A DNA stretch of 64,000 nt from an uncultured Pseudacidovorax sp. (GTDB taxonomy: Bacteria; Pseudomonadota; Gammaproteobacteria; Burkholderiales; Burkholderiaceae_C), in the NCBI RefSeq assembly GCF_913773995.1, contig NZ_CAJYES010000226.1, positions 124,001 through 188,000 on the forward strand. Direction: 5' to 3'. Positions 1 to 9,744 of this stretch are shown piece after piece. Position 1 is the stretch's first letter; every line of letters starts with the position of its first letter. A program made the translations under genes and the position numbers. Below the pieces are notes generated by a model. It had not been told where the DNA came from. It was given only the letters and a program-made list of their open reading frames with translations, and did no database searches.

Positions 1-1344
1 CGCCCGAGCCACGTCGCGTCGCGCGATGGTGGCCACCTCGCGCATCAGCGCGCGGGCGTCCCAGTCCACCGGCCAGCCCTGCCACAGCCGCAGCGCGCCC
101 TGCACGAAGACGGCGTCGATCTGGTCGCGGTTGGCGAAGCGCACCAGCTCCCAGCCCAGGTCCCAGCTGGGCACGAACTCGGGCACGTCGACATCCAGCA
201 GCAGGAAGTCGGCCGCGTGACCGGCCGCGATGCGGCCGGTGATGTGGCCCAGGCCGGCGGCGCGCGCGCCTTCGTGCGCGGCATGGTCCAGCCAGGTCCA
301 GCCACCGCCGCAGGAGGAGTCGCCCTTGGCGATGCCCTGGGTCAGGCGCTGGGCCATCTCGGCGGCATCCATCAGGCGCAGCGCATCGGCGCGGGTGCCG
401 TCGGTGCCCAGGCCGAAGGGCACGCCCAGCATCTGCAGCAGGCCGGCGTCGAGCACGGCGTTGCCCTTCCAGGCGCTGGCCAAGGGGTTGTAGGCCACGG
501 CGGCGCCGCTGTCGCGCAGCAGGCCCAGCTCGCGCGGCGTCAGCAGCGTGGCGTGGGCGAGCAGTGCGCTCTCGTTGAGGGCGCCCACGGCATGCAGCAG
601 CTCCAGCGGCCGCAGGCCGCGCGCGACCAGCGAGCGTTCGACGGCGGCCAGGTGTTCGTTCACATGGGTCTGGAAGCGCGCGCCGGCCTCGCGCGTGAGC
701 GCGGCCACGTCGTGCAGCATGCGGTCGGTGGCGGCCTCGGGGATGGAGATGGCCAATGACGGATGCACCAGCGGATCGTGCTCGTGCGCCGCCAGGAAGC
801 CCGCCGCCCGGTCGAGGATGCGGCGGGCCCCGGCCTCGCCTTCGGTGTTGCCGGCATCGTTGCAGATCAGGCCCAGCACACAGCGGATGCCCACCTCGCG
901 CGCCGCGCGCGCCACGCCGCCCAGGCCCTCTTCGGAGCGCGTGCCCGCATCGACCACGGTGGTGAAGCCGCCGCGCAGCGACTCCAGCGCGGCCAGCTTG
1001 GCCGACAGGTAGGCGGCATGCTCGTCCAGCACGCCTTCCATCGGCACCCAGATGCGGCGGAAGATCTCCGAGGGCTCGCCAAAGGCCAGCGACTTGCCGA
1101 AGGCCTGCGTGAGGTGGGTGTGGGTGTCGATGAGGCCGGGCATCAGCAGATGGTTCGGCGCCTCGTGCACAGGCAGGCCCGGATGGGCGGCCCGCACCTC
1201 GTCGACCGGGCCGACCTGCGTGAAGCGGCCGTTCTGCACGGCGACGGCCAGGCCCTGCTTCATGCCGTCCGGCTGTAGCAGGTGGCCGGGGGCGATCAGG
1301 AGCGGGGCATCGCCGGCGAGGCGGAGTTGGTCAGCGGACAGCAT
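1..1344 (-). CDS. Amidohydrolase family protein (cytosine deaminase/chlorohydrolase-like), C-terminus cut by window edge
   Basis: Reverse-strand frame open from ATG at 1344 to base 1; translation contains GLIDTHTHLTQAFGKSLAF and FGLGTDGTRADALRLMDAAEMA, typical metal-dependent amidohydrolase motifs. Not given as a long ORF in the track because it runs off the edge. Confidence 0.85.
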   Translation of the reverse strand, partial: MLSADQLRLAGDAPLLIAPGHLLQPDGMKQGLAVAVQNGRFTQVGPVDEVRAAHPGLPVHEAPNHLLMPGLIDTHTHLTQAFGKSLAFGEPSEIFRRIWVPMEGVLDEHAAYLSAKLAALESLRGGFTTVVDAGTRSEEGLGGVARAAREVGIRCVLGLICNDAGNTEGEAGARRILDRAAGFLAAHEHDPLVHPSLAISIPEAATDRMLHDVAALTREAGARFQTHVNEHLAAVERSLVARGLRPLELLHAVGALNESALLAHATLLTPRELGLLRDSGAAVAYNPLASAWKGNAVLDAGLLQMLGVPFGLGTDGTRADALRLMDAAEMAQRLTQGIAKGDSSCGGGWTWLDHAAHEGARAAGLGHITGRIAAGHAADFLLLDVDVPEFVPSWDLGWELVRFANRDQIDAVFVQGALRLWQGWPVDWDARALMREVATIARRDVARA

Positions 1345-1395
1345 GGGAGAAGGTGCTCGGAAAGGCGCGCTCACCGCGGAGCGCAGAAGGACGGG

Positions 1396-2145
1396 TCACT
1401 TCAGGATCAGCAGGGCGAACCAGCCACCCGTGGCCAGCAGCAGCACGGCCACGCCGCGTTGCAGTTGGGCGATGGGCAGCCGCCGCGCGGCGCGCTGGCC
1501 CAGCAGGCTGCCGGCCATCAGCAACAGGCCGCACATCAGCGCCAGGCGCCAGTCCAGCCGGCCCGCCAGCGCATGGACGGTGCTGGCCGACACGGCCACC
1601 GGCAGCTGCACGGCCTGCGCCGCGGCGACCGCGAAGACCAGCGGCTGGCGCAGCAGCATCAGCAGCGGCAGCAGCAGCACCGGGCCGCCGGTGCCGGTCA
1701 GCGCCGAGCCGGCACCGACCGCCCCACCCAGCGCCGCGAGCGCCCCGGTGCCCAGCGTCGGCGCGCCTTCGTGGACGGCGGCCAACGCCGGCCGCAGCCC
1801 GCGCCAGCCTGCCAGCAGCACCAGCGCCGTGACGCCCGCCAGCAGCACCTGCACCGGCAGCCAGCGCACCACCAGCGCGCCGAGCACCGCACCCACGAGC
1901 GCACCCGCCAGCAACGGCACGCAGCGGCGCGCCAGTTCGGGCCTGCGCCGCAGCGGGCCCAGTGCCACCAGCGCCGGCAGCAGGAAGGCCAGCGACGAGG
2001 CCGCGATGGCCTGCGGCGCCGGCACGCCGCCCAGCGTGGTCAAGAGCGGCACCACCAGCACGCCACCGATGCCCGTCGCGCCGATCAGCGCGCCGGCCAC
2101 CAGCAGCAGCGGCGCGACGATCCAGGCGTGGGCGATCAGCGGCAT
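1396..2145 (-). CDS. Sulfite exporter TauE/SafE family membrane protein
   Basis: 249 aa, multiple TM segments, MIGATGIGGVLVVPLL-type N-terminus and GTGGPVLLLPLL motif. Confidence 0.85.
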   Translation of the reverse strand: MPLIAHAWIVAPLLLVAGALIGATGIGGVLVVPLLTTLGGVPAPQAIAASSLAFLLPALVALGPLRRRPELARRCVPLLAGALVGAVLGALVVRWLPVQVLLAGVTALVLLAGWRGLRPALAAVHEGAPTLGTGALAALGGAVGAGSALTGTGGPVLLLPLLMLLRQPLVFAVAAAQAVQLPVAVSASTVHALAGRLDWRLALMCGLLLMAGSLLGQRAARRLPIAQLQRGVAVLLLATGGWFALLILK

Positions 2146-2155
2146 GGGGGAAGCC

Positions 2156-3175
2156 TCACTCTGCCTTGATGCCAGCGCGGGTGACCACGTCCTGGATCGT
2201 CTGGCGCTCCTTCTTCAGGTAGTCGCCGAAGGCCGGGCCGGTGGTCACCACGGGGCGCACCGCGATCTCGGCCAGGCGGCGCACCACCTCAGGGTCCTTC
2301 ATCGTGGTCTGGATCGCCTCGGCCAGCTTGGCCGCCACCGGGGCAGGCACGTTGGCGGGCGCCAGGATGCCCAGCCAGGAGTCGAGCTCGAAGCCCTTGA
2401 GTGCCGGCGTCTCGGCCAGGGCCGGCAGCTGCGGCGCGATGGGCGCGCGTGCGGCGGAAGTGACACCCAGGCCCTTGACCTTGCCGTCCTTGATGAAGGG
2501 CAGCGCCAGCGACAGCGGCAGCACCGCCAGGTCCAGCTGGCCGCCCGCCACGTCGGTCAGCACCTGCGGGCCCGACTTGTAGGGCACATGCACGATGTCG
2601 ATGCCGGCGCGCTGCTTGATGAGCTCGGCCGTCACATGCAGCGAGGTACCCACGCCGTCCGTGCCGAAGTTCAGCTGGCCGGGGTGCGCCTTGGCATAGG
2701 TGATCAGCTCGGCCGCGGTCTGGGCCGGCAGCTGCGGCTTGCCCACCAGCACGAAGGGCGAGAAGCCGACGGTGGCGATAGGCGTGAAGTCCTTGAAGGT
2801 GTCGTAGCGCACGGCCGAGGGCGCCACCAGCGGTGCCACGTTGAGCGGGCTGGCCACGGCGAACAGCAGCGTGTAGCCGTCGGCCGGCGCGCGGGCTGCC
2901 TTCTGCGTGCCGATGGTGCCGGCGGCCCCGGCCACGTTGTCGATCACCACCGGCTGGCCCAGCACCTCGCCCAGCTTGGCATTGATGAGACGGGCCGTCG
3001 CATCGACGCCGCCGCCGGCCGCGAACGGTACGATCAGCGTGAGCGGCTTGGCCGGCCAGGCCTGGGCCTGTGCGGCGCCGGGCAATGCGGCCAGGGTCAT
3101 GCCCGCCGCCAGGGCGGCAGCCAGGGTGCGGCGGGTCAAGCTCAGGGAATGGATGGTGCGGGCGGGATGGGCCAT
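2156..3175 (-). CDS. Tripartite tricarboxylate transporter substrate-binding protein (Bug/TctC family)
   Basis: 339 aa with signal peptide; WPAKPLTLIVPFAAGGGVDATARLI and VVIDNVAGAAGTIGTQKAARAPADGYTLLF are hallmark Bug motifs. Confidence 0.93.
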   Translation of the reverse strand: MAHPARTIHSLSLTRRTLAAALAAGMTLAALPGAAQAQAWPAKPLTLIVPFAAGGGVDATARLINAKLGEVLGQPVVIDNVAGAAGTIGTQKAARAPADGYTLLFAVASPLNVAPLVAPSAVRYDTFKDFTPIATVGFSPFVLVGKPQLPAQTAAELITYAKAHPGQLNFGTDGVGTSLHVTAELIKQRAGIDIVHVPYKSGPQVLTDVAGGQLDLAVLPLSLALPFIKDGKVKGLGVTSAARAPIAPQLPALAETPALKGFELDSWLGILAPANVPAPVAAKLAEAIQTTMKDPEVVRRLAEIAVRPVVTTGPAFGDYLKKERQTIQDVVTRAGIKAE

Positions 3176-3236
3176 GGTCGTTCCTCGTTCGGCAGTGATG
3201 AAGGATGGAAGAGCACCTCGACGGTGCGAGAATCTA

Positions 3237-3260
3237 CTCGTTATGACAAGTTATAACAAG
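3237..3260. promoter_or_regulatory. Candidate GntR operator in the divergent Bug/GntR intergenic region
   Basis: CTCGTTATGACAAGTTATAACAAG, imperfect inverted repeat (CTYGTTAT/ATAACRAG), AT-rich island between divergent genes. Confidence 0.5.
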
Positions 3261-3273
3261 CGATGCAAGCGGC

Positions 3274-4020
3274 ATGCCAGCCATGCGGAAGGGCCGCGCC
3301 TTGGCTGAGATTCCCCAGTCGCTGCATGCCCGCCTGCGCGATGAGCTGCGTGCCTCCATCCTCGACGCCCGTCTGAAGCCAGGCGACAAGCTGCCCTCCG
3401 AATCCGAGCTGCAGGCCGCCCATGGCGTCAGCCGCATCACCGTGCGTCAGGCACTCGGCGCGCTGCAGGCCGAGGGCCTGATCGTCAAGCTGCACGGAAA
3501 GGGTGCGTTCGTCTCGCACCCGAAAGCGGCGCAGAGCCTCAACCGCCTGCAGGGCCTGAACGAGGCGCTGGCCGCCGAGGCGCGCGCCGTCAGCAACAAG
3601 CGCCTGGCCTGGCGCGAGGTGCGGGCGCCCGCCGCCGTGGCGCAGAAGCTGGGCCTGCCGGGCAACACCACCGTCTACCACCTGCAGACCGTGCGCTACC
3701 TGGAGCGCGAGCCGCTGTCGGTCAACAACTCCTGGCTGCTGGCGACGCTGGGCGAGCGGCTGTCGCGGGTGGACTTCTCGCAGCGGGACCTGATCGACGT
3801 GTTCGAGCACGAGGGTGGCATCGCCGTCGGCCGGGCCGACCTGGAGATCGGTGCCGGCACCGCCCGCGCGGCGGATGCCCGCCTGCTCAAGCTCGACACC
3901 GGCGCGCCGGTGCTGGAGGTGGAACGCGTGGTGCACGACCAGGCCGGCACGCCGGTGCATGTGGAAAGCGCCGTCTACCGCGCCGACACCTTCCGCTACC
4001 GGCTGAGCCTGCAACGCTGA
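3274..4020 (+). CDS. GntR family transcriptional regulator (HutC/FarR subfamily, UTRA domain)
   Basis: N-terminal wHTH (KLPSESELQAAHGVSRITVRQALGALQAEGLI), C-terminal UTRA-like domain. Confidence 0.92.
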   Translation: MPAMRKGRALAEIPQSLHARLRDELRASILDARLKPGDKLPSESELQAAHGVSRITVRQALGALQAEGLIVKLHGKGAFVSHPKAAQSLNRLQGLNEALAAEARAVSNKRLAWREVRAPAAVAQKLGLPGNTTVYHLQTVRYLEREPLSVNNSWLLATLGERLSRVDFSQRDLIDVFEHEGGIAVGRADLEIGAGTARAADARLLKLDTGAPVLEVERVVHDQAGTPVHVESAVYRADTFRYRLSLQR

Positions 4021-4045
4021 TTCCAGATCCGTACGCCCGCCCGCC

Positions 4046-4975
4046 ATGACCGCCACCTCGACCATTCCCGTCATCGACATCGCCGCCCTCGCCTCCTCCG
4101 ACGCCGACGCGCGTCGCCGCGTGGCGGCCGAGGTGGGCGCCGCCTGCCGCGACATCGGCTTCTTCGCCATCACCGGCCATGGCGTGCCGGCGGCGGTGAT
4201 CGACGGCGCCTTCGCCGCCAGCCGCGACTTCTTCGCGCAGCCGGTGGCCGACAAGGCCGCGCTGGCCTATGCCTCGCTCAGTCACAACCGCGGCTACGTG
4301 GGCATGGGCGTCGAGGCCCTGGACGAGAAGCGCGGTGCCGACCAGAAGGAGGCCTTCAACCTCATCTGGACGGACGAGGCCACGCGTCCGCCCAACGCCT
4401 GGCCCGCGCTGTCCGGCTGGCGCGCGCCGGTCCAGGCCTACTTCGATGCGGTGTTCGCCGCGGCGAGCCGGCTGCATGCCGCCTTTGCGCTGGACCTGGG
4501 CCTGCCCGAAGACTTCTTCGTCGACAAGATCGACCGGCCCCTGGCCACGCTGCGCCTGCTGCACTACCCCGCTGGGCAGGCGGCCGACCAGGGTGTGGGC
4601 GCGGGCGCACACACCGACTACGGCAACGTCACGCTGCTGGCCACCGACGGTGTCTCGGGCCTGCAGGTGCAGGGCCGCGCCCGCGACGAATGGATCGATG
4701 TGCCGCCGCTGCCCGGCGCCTTCGTCTGCAACATCGGCGACTGCCTGATGCGCTGGACCAACGACGTCTACCTGTCCACGCCCCATCGCGTGGTGCGGCC
4801 GGCGGCCGAGCGTTATTCGATCGCCTTCTTCCTCGACCCCAACCCCGATGCGCTGGTCAGCGCCATCCCCAGTTGCGTGCCCCCCGGCGAGGCACCGCGG
4901 CATGCGCCGGTCACGACGCAGGCGTACCTGCAGTCCCGCTTTGCCGCCACCTACGGCGCGGCCGCCCGCGCCTGA
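4046..4975 (+). CDS. Isopenicillin N synthase-like 2-oxoglutarate/Fe(II) oxygenase
   Basis: 309 aa; RDIGFFAITGHGVP, AHTDYGNVTLLATDGVSGLQV, HRVVRPAAERYSIAFFLDPN. Confidence 0.9.
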   Translation: MTATSTIPVIDIAALASSDADARRRVAAEVGAACRDIGFFAITGHGVPAAVIDGAFAASRDFFAQPVADKAALAYASLSHNRGYVGMGVEALDEKRGADQKEAFNLIWTDEATRPPNAWPALSGWRAPVQAYFDAVFAAASRLHAAFALDLGLPEDFFVDKIDRPLATLRLLHYPAGQAADQGVGAGAHTDYGNVTLLATDGVSGLQVQGRARDEWIDVPPLPGAFVCNIGDCLMRWTNDVYLSTPHRVVRPAAERYSIAFFLDPNPDALVSAIPSCVPPGEAPRHAPVTTQAYLQSRFAATYGAAARA

Positions 4976-5003
4976 TCCCCACCCGTCCCTGGAGCCAGCC
5001 GCC

Positions 5004-6410
5004 ATGACCTCCGAATCCTTCGCCCTGCGCGGTCTGTTCGAGGCCCAGCGCGGGGCCAGCCGCAGCCAGCCGCCGGCCGAACTGGCCTTGCGCCGGGACC
5101 GGCTGCAGCGCCTTCGCGCGCTGCTCGACACCGACGGCCCGGCGCTGGTGCGCGCCGTGGAGGCCGACTTCGGCGTGCGCTCGGCCACGCTCACCGAGAT
5201 CGCCGACCTGCTGCTGCTGCGCGAAGGGCTGGCGGACGCGCTGCGTCACCTGGCGCGATGGTCCGCGCCGCGCAGGGTGCGCACGCCGCTCACGCTGCAG
5301 CCGGCGCATGCCTGGGTGCAGCGACAGCCGGTCGGCGTCGTGGGCGTGCTGTCGCCTTGGAACTATCCCCTGCTGCTGTCGCTGGGACCGGCGGGCATGG
5401 CGCTGGCCGCGGGCAATCGGGTGATGCTCAAGCCCAGCGAGCGGACGCCGCGCTGCTCCGACGCCATCGCCGAGGCCGTGGCCCGGCGGTTCGCCCCCGA
5501 CGAATTCACCGTGACGAACGGCGATGCCGCGCTGGCGGCCGAGTTCTCGGCGCTGCCCTTCGACCATCTGTTCTTCACCGGTTCCACCGCCGTGGGCCGC
5601 CATGTCGCGGCAGCGGCCGCGGCCAACCTCACGCCGACCACGCTGGAGCTGGGTGGCAAGTCGCCCTGTGTGATCGACGCCTCCTGCCGGCTCGATGCGG
5701 TGGCCCCGCGCATCGCACATGGCAAGCTGCTCAATGCCGGGCAGACCTGCATCGCGCCCGACTATGTGTTGGCGCCCGCCGCGCTGCACGGCGCACTGGC
5801 CGACGCCCTGGCGACAGCGGTGCAGCGCCTGTTCCCGACCGTGGCGGGCAATCCCGACTACACCGCCCTGGTCGATGCGCGGCAGGCGCAGCGGCTGCAG
5901 GCCCTGGTGGACGATGCCGTGGCCCAGGGTGCGCAGGTCCGGGTGCTGGGCACGGATGCGCCGGCAGGGCGCCAGATGGCCCTTCGGCTGGTGCTGGGCG
6001 CGAAGCCCGGGATGGCGCTGATGCAGGAGGAGATCTTCGGCCCCGTCCTGCCGGTGCTGGACTGCGCCGACACGGCGGCCGCCATCCGCTTCATCAATGA
6101 CCGGCCGCGCCCACTCGCCCTCTATTGGTTCGGCGAGGACACCCGGGCGCGCGATGCGCTGCTGGCCGGCACCGTCAGCGGCGGCGTCACGGTCAACGAC
6201 ACGCTGGTGCACATCGCCCATCCCGGCCTGCCCTTCGGCGGTGTCGGCGACAGTGGCTGGGGCGCATCGCATGGCGAGGCGGGTTTTCTGCGCTTCACGC
6301 ACGAGCGCGCCGTGCTGGTGCAGTCGCGCTGGTCGCTGGGCGGGCTGATGCATCCCCCTTACGGCCCGCGCACCGAGCGGCTGCTGGCCTTCATGCGTCG
6401 GCGCGGCTGA
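5004..6410 (+). CDS. Aldehyde dehydrogenase (coniferyl aldehyde dehydrogenase-like)
   Basis: ATG at 5004; GVVGVLSPWNYPLLL, FTGSTAVGRHV, LELGGKSPCVID, GQTCIAPDYV (catalytic Cys). Confidence 0.9.
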   Translation: MTSESFALRGLFEAQRGASRSQPPAELALRRDRLQRLRALLDTDGPALVRAVEADFGVRSATLTEIADLLLLREGLADALRHLARWSAPRRVRTPLTLQPAHAWVQRQPVGVVGVLSPWNYPLLLSLGPAGMALAAGNRVMLKPSERTPRCSDAIAEAVARRFAPDEFTVTNGDAALAAEFSALPFDHLFFTGSTAVGRHVAAAAAANLTPTTLELGGKSPCVIDASCRLDAVAPRIAHGKLLNAGQTCIAPDYVLAPAALHGALADALATAVQRLFPTVAGNPDYTALVDARQAQRLQALVDDAVAQGAQVRVLGTDAPAGRQMALRLVLGAKPGMALMQEEIFGPVLPVLDCADTAAAIRFINDRPRPLALYWFGEDTRARDALLAGTVSGGVTVNDTLVHIAHPGLPFGGVGDSGWGASHGEAGFLRFTHERAVLVQSRWSLGGLMHPPYGPRTERLLAFMRRRG

Positions 6411-6439
6411 AGCGGAGCCGCGAACCGCCGCGCGGTGCC

Positions 6440-6949
6440 TCAGAGCGGGTGCTCGGTGTAGAAGCGCCCGCCGTGGTAGAGCAGCGGCGGCACGCCCGCC
6501 TGGTGGGCGCAGCGCTCCACCTCGCCGACGAAGATGACGTGGTCGCCCTCCTCGTAGCGGCTGCGGTTGAAGCATTCGAAGCTGGCCACGCTGCCGCTGA
6601 GCACCGGCGCACCCGCAATGCCGGGTGTCCAGTCCACACCTTCCCAGCGGTCCACGCCACGGGTGGCAAAACGCTCGGCCAGCGCCTGCTGGTTGGCAGC
6701 CAGGATGTTGATGGCGTAGTGGGAGCCGGCACGCAGGTCCGGCATCGAGCCCGCGCTGCGCGACAGGCTCCACAGCACCAGGGGCGGCGCCAGCGACACC
6801 GAGTTGAAGGAGCTGGCCGTGAAGCCCACCAGCCGCCCGTCGGCTGCCCGCGCCGTGATGATGGTCACGCCGGTGGCGAACATGCCAAGGGCGGCGCGGA
6901 ACTCGGCGGCGGAAAAGTCGGGCGCTTGGGCCTGGAGGGGAGCGGTCAC
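6440..6949 (-). CDS. Flavin reductase family protein
   Basis: 169 aa; GVTIITARAADGRLVGFTASSFNSVSLAPPLVLWSL motif. Confidence 0.9.
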   Translation of the reverse strand: MTAPLQAQAPDFSAAEFRAALGMFATGVTIITARAADGRLVGFTASSFNSVSLAPPLVLWSLSRSAGSMPDLRAGSHYAINILAANQQALAERFATRGVDRWEGVDWTPGIAGAPVLSGSVASFECFNRSRYEEGDHVIFVGEVERCAHQAGVPPLLYHGGRFYTEHPL

Positions 6950-7069
6950 GGCAGGGGGCCTGGCGGCAGGAGGCGATCGGCCGGCATTGTCCCGCAGGCT
7001 GTTTGACGGGGGCGGCGGCAGGGTCGGGCGGGAGCCGGTGGCAAACGGTCGAAGGGCCGGCAGACGGTA

Positions 7070-8326
7070 TCAGCCGAAGAACCAGTAACACACGCCGATG
7101 GCCGCCAGCACCCCTGCCAGTTCGGCCAGCAGCGCACAGCCCACCGCATGCCGGGCGCGCTGGATGCCCACGGCGCCGAAGTACACCGCCAGCACGTAGA
7201 ACGTCGTCTCGGTGCTGCCCTGGATGGTGGCTGCCACCAGCGCCGGGAAGCTGTCCACGCCGTGGGTCTTCATGGTCTCGATCAACAACGCCCGCGCCGC
7301 GCTGCCCGAGAAGGGCTTGACCATCGCGGTGGGCAGCGCGTCGACGAAGCGCGTGTCCGCGCCCGTCTGCGCCACGACCCAGCGGATGCCACTCAGCAGC
7401 AGGTCCAGCGCGCCCGAGGCCCGCAGCACGCCGATGGCACACAGCATCGCCACCAGGTAGGGCAGCAGGCCCTTGGCCACGTCGAAGCCTTCCTTGGCGC
7501 CTTCGACGAAGCGGTCGTACACCGCCACCCGCCGCAGCGCGCCGACGACGAGGAAGGCGATGACGATGCCGAACAGCACCAGATTGCCCATCAGCGAGGA
7601 CAGCTGCGCCAGCGCCTGGGCCGACAGCGTGGCCAGCAGCGCCATGAAGCCGGCCAGCAGCGCCGCGCCGGGCAGCAGGTAGGCCAGCACCACCGGGTCC
7701 CACAGCTTGAGGCGCTGCACCACCGCCACCGACAGCAGCGCCGCCAGCGTCGACGCGCTGGTGGCCAGCAGGATCGGCAGGAAGACCAGCGTCGGGTCGG
7801 CCGCGCCCTGCTGCGCGCGGTACATGAAGATGGTCACGGGCAGCAGCGTCAGCGACGAGGCGTTGAGCACCAGGAACAGGATCTGCGCATTGCTGGCCGT
7901 GTCGGGCCGTGGGTTGAGCGTCTGCAGCTCCCGCATGGCCTTCAGGCCGATGGGCGTGGCTGCGTTGTCCAGGCCCAGCGCATTGGCCGCGAAGTTCATG
8001 GTGATCAGGCCCAGCGCTGGATGGCCGGCCGGCACCTCGGGCATCAGCCGCCGAAAGAGCGGCCCCAGCGCCCGCGCCAGCAGCGCCACCAGCCCAGCCG
8101 CCTCGGCGATGCGCAGGAAGCCCAGCCACAGCGTGAGCGTGCCGAACAGCAGCAGCATGATCTCCACCGACAGCCTGGCCATGGCGAACAGTGCCTCGAC
8201 CATGGCGGCGAAGACCGTCGCGTCGCCACCCACCAGCCAGCGCGAAAAGCCAGCGACGGCGGCGACGAGGAAGAAGGACAGCCAGAGGCCGTTGAGCATG
8301 GGAGTGGATTGCCGCAGGAGCGGCAA
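7070..8326 (-). CDS. Nucleoside-recognition (Gate) domain membrane protein, SpmA/SpmB-like fusion
   Basis: 418 aa; LGLDNAATPIGLKAMRELQ (SpmA-like) in the N-half, GSTETTFYVLAVYFGAVGI (SpmB-like) in the C-half. Confidence 0.8.
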   Translation of the reverse strand: MPLLRQSTPMLNGLWLSFFLVAAVAGFSRWLVGGDATVFAAMVEALFAMARLSVEIMLLLFGTLTLWLGFLRIAEAAGLVALLARALGPLFRRLMPEVPAGHPALGLITMNFAANALGLDNAATPIGLKAMRELQTLNPRPDTASNAQILFLVLNASSLTLLPVTIFMYRAQQGAADPTLVFLPILLATSASTLAALLSVAVVQRLKLWDPVVLAYLLPGAALLAGFMALLATLSAQALAQLSSLMGNLVLFGIVIAFLVVGALRRVAVYDRFVEGAKEGFDVAKGLLPYLVAMLCAIGVLRASGALDLLLSGIRWVVAQTGADTRFVDALPTAMVKPFSGSAARALLIETMKTHGVDSFPALVAATIQGSTETTFYVLAVYFGAVGIQRARHAVGCALLAELAGVLAAIGVCYWFFG

Positions 8327-8410
8327 CTGGGAGGGAACCCGGGATCATAGGAGGGCCCTCCGCCGCTCCGGCCAGGCGCGATCGCGAGGCGCCCGCTTGC
8401 GCTGGCGCTA

Positions 8411-8869
8411 TCAGTCGTCTGGAGGCGCGTTCCACCGCATGTGCAGTCGCTCGGGCTCCTCCTGAAAGACCGTGAATCCATGCCGTGCATAGAAACGCTG
8501 CGCCGGATTGACCCGCAGCACGCGCAAATGAACCGGCAGCGTGGCTTGGCGCGCCTTCTGCTGCACATGCTGCAGCACGGCCGCCCCCAGATTCAGCCGC
8601 TGGAAGGCGGGCAGCAGGAACAGCTGCTCCAGTTGGTGGTGCATGGGATGTTCGTCCACACGCAAGGTACCGGCCGGATGCCCATCCATGAGGATGCGCT
8701 GGATGCGGCCCTGTCCGCAAAGCTCCGTCTGGGCCGAGCGTGCGGCCGCTTCGTTCCAGTGGCCCCAGGTCTGCACCGCGTAGATCTTCATGGCCTGCAC
8801 GAGCACGTGGTAGCAGAAGTCGGCGTCGTCGACCGTAGCCGGCTCTAGCGAGAACAGCGGCGGGCTCAT
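8411..8869 (-). CDS. GNAT family N-acetyltransferase
   Basis: 152 aa; FLLPAFQRLNLGAAVLQHVQ and AQRFYARHGFTVFQEE. Confidence 0.8.
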   Translation of the reverse strand: MSPPLFSLEPATVDDADFCYHVLVQAMKIYAVQTWGHWNEAAARSAQTELCGQGRIQRILMDGHPAGTLRVDEHPMHHQLEQLFLLPAFQRLNLGAAVLQHVQQKARQATLPVHLRVLRVNPAQRFYARHGFTVFQEEPERLHMRWNAPPDD

Positions 8870-9696
8870 GTCGTCTGGCGCGCGTCGGTATGTATCTCGC
8901 CGAAACGCCCATGCCGGCCGGCGCCCGCCGCAAAGCGGGCCGCCCCCGCCTCGCCTTCGGCGAAGAAGGCCGGCACGCCATTCGCGCCCTCCTGGCGCAA
9001 TGCCTCATCCAGCGGCAGGTCCCACTGTGCGTAGGCCGAGCGGCGGTCGGCCAGCATGCACTGCTGCGGAAAGGCTGCCAGCTCGCGCGCCCAGGCCTGG
9101 GCGGTGGCCAGGGCGTTGCCACGCGGCACGGTACGGTTGACCAGGCCCATCGCCAGCGCCTCGTCCGCGGGTACCGGCCGGCCACTCAGGATCAGGTCCA
9201 TCGCCCGGCCCATGCCCACCAGGCGCGGCAGCCGCACGGTGCCGCCGTCGATCAGCGGCACGCCCCAGCGGCGGCAGAAGACGCCCATCACCGCGTCGTC
9301 GGCGGCCACGCGCAGGTCGGCCAGCAGGGCCAGTTCCAGCCCGCCGGCCACGGCATAGCCCTCGATGGCGGCGATCAGCGGCTTGGCCAGCGCCATGCGC
9401 GTGGGACCCATGGGGCCGGGGCCCTCGCCGCGGGCATCCAGCGCATTGCGCGCCGCCGGGTCGGTGGCGGCCGCCAGGTCGGCGCCGGCGCAGAAGTGGC
9501 CGCCGGCGCCGGTGAGCACCGCCACGCGCAGCGCGTCGTCGGCCTCGAAGCGCTCGAAGGCCTTTCGCAGCGCTTCGGCGGTGGCGCCGTCGACCGCGTT
9601 GCGCTTGTGCGGGCGGTCGAGGGTGATGGTGCAGACGGGGCCATCGGCGGCGTAATGCACGCTGGTCTGCAGGGCAGATGCGGAGAGATCGGTCAT
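8866..9696 (-). CDS. Crotonase/enoyl-CoA hydratase family protein
   Basis: 276 aa; RPHKRNAVDGATAEAL, GGHFCAGADL, GYAVAGGLELALLADLRVAADDAV. Confidence 0.9.
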   Translation of the reverse strand: MTDLSASALQTSVHYAADGPVCTITLDRPHKRNAVDGATAEALRKAFERFEADDALRVAVLTGAGGHFCAGADLAAATDPAARNALDARGEGPGPMGPTRMALAKPLIAAIEGYAVAGGLELALLADLRVAADDAVMGVFCRRWGVPLIDGGTVRLPRLVGMGRAMDLILSGRPVPADEALAMGLVNRTVPRGNALATAQAWARELAAFPQQCMLADRRSAYAQWDLPLDEALRQEGANGVPAFFAEGEAGAARFAAGAGRHGRFGEIHTDARQTT

Positions 9697-9744
9697 GGGC
9701 GAGGCTCCCGGTTGAAAAGCTCTGCGGCCGACAAGGCGCCCGCC

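Noticed and set aside
1052-3256. 734-aa plus-strand ORF
   Set aside because: Antisense to amidohydrolase, TauE and Bug genes, all of which carry family motifs.
4911-9185. 1424-aa minus-strand ORF
   Set aside because: Spans several well-supported genes on other frames; arises from GC-rich third positions, Arg/Gly/Ala-rich composition without family motifs.
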